Of a stretch of DNA of 64,000 nucleotides, positions 63,909-64,000 are shown in pieces; the first letter of the stretch is position 1; each line of letters opens with the position of its first letter. The notes beneath the pieces are model-generated. The model had not been told where the DNA came from, made no database searches, and saw only the letters and a list, made by a program, of their open reading frames with translations. Position numbers and translations under genes: made by a program. Source of the stretch: Bordetella parapertussis (GTDB taxonomy: Bacteria > Pseudomonadota > Gammaproteobacteria > Burkholderiales > JACQAP01); contig CAMDKM010000010.1 in assembly GCA_945900965.1 (NCBI GenBank), forward strand, positions 40,116 through 104,115, written 5' to 3'.

Positions 63909-64000
63909 AAACCGCTCGTCGCGCCACAAGAATCCCTCAGATTGGAAGCAGGCCCAGCACCGCTATAGTCGGGATTGGCTCTACGTATTCCCCTCGCCCC

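Overview
The window looks like a stretch of betaproteobacterial chromosome. I infer this from conserved neighbourhoods: rubredoxin-thiD-thiE-hemL, lptD-surA-rsmA divergent from amgK-murU, dusB-fis-purH-purD-hemF, RNB nuclease-tonB-aroE-mtgA-lgt, folM-folB-ttcA, and metK next to paired lipid A-type acyltransferases. An S-adenosylhomocysteine (SAH) riboswitch lies in front of ahcY. The sequence is GC-rich by eye and densely packed, with many 1-14 bp gene overlaps. No rRNA operon, CRISPR array, transposase or prophage gene was seen. Genus cannot be read from this window.

Layout. 1-9.1 kb: engB (cut by the window edge), cytochrome c4, heme and thiamine genes, rubredoxin, glyoxalase I, and the outer-membrane biogenesis set rsmA-surA-lptD. 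9.1-18.6 kb: a rightward run with amgK-murU (muramic acid recycling), pepP, a UbiH-type hydroxylase, dusB-fis, purH-purD and hemF. 18.6-26.4 kb: a leftward block with a small unknown gene, a DHCR24-like FAD oxidoreductase, a short ORF resembling a cyclopropane-synthase tail, a complete branched-chain amino acid ABC transporter and a small cytochrome c. 26.6-29.8 kb: ubiD, an SDR without its catalytic residues, and ubiA. 30-36 kb: recG, ridA, kup, a TPR protein and a DUF429 protein. 36.0-36.5 kb: a tRNA-Ala(CGC) locus with partial duplications and palindromes. 36.5-49 kb: a SapC-like protein, lgt, mtgA, aroE, tonB, an RNase II-family nuclease, an esterase, a Tat-exported acetamidase-like protein, mpl, a DUF4143 ATPase and a MidA-type methyltransferase. 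48.8-53.1 kb: folM-like, folB, ttcA, a split YeeE/YedE transporter pair and an aminotransferase. 53.3-57.2 kb: a NAD(P)-binding protein and a tightly coupled trio of CHASE2 adenylate cyclase, SH3 protein and M48 lipoprotein protease. 57.2-64 kb: the activated-methyl cycle genes metF, ahcY and metK, then two acyltransferases and a GNAT enzyme.

How the genes work together. Envelope building recurs (lptD, surA, lgt, mtgA, mpl, amgK-murU, two acyltransferases, tonB). So do quinone and heme cofactor synthesis (ubiA, ubiD, ubiH-type, hemL, hemF) and the methionine/SAM cycle with its own SAH sensor.

The most unusual content is not a defence island but small repeats. A CACGGAG-type inverted repeat occurs three times between genes. 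A GTGAC-rich inverted repeat flanks a four-helix-bundle (S23) gene and has supplied both the start and the stop codon of metF. A GGGGCGA tandem repeat has extended the GNAT gene. Other points of interest are the tRNA-Ala remnants, the catalytically degenerate SDR in the ubi cluster, and the cyclase-SH3-protease operon.
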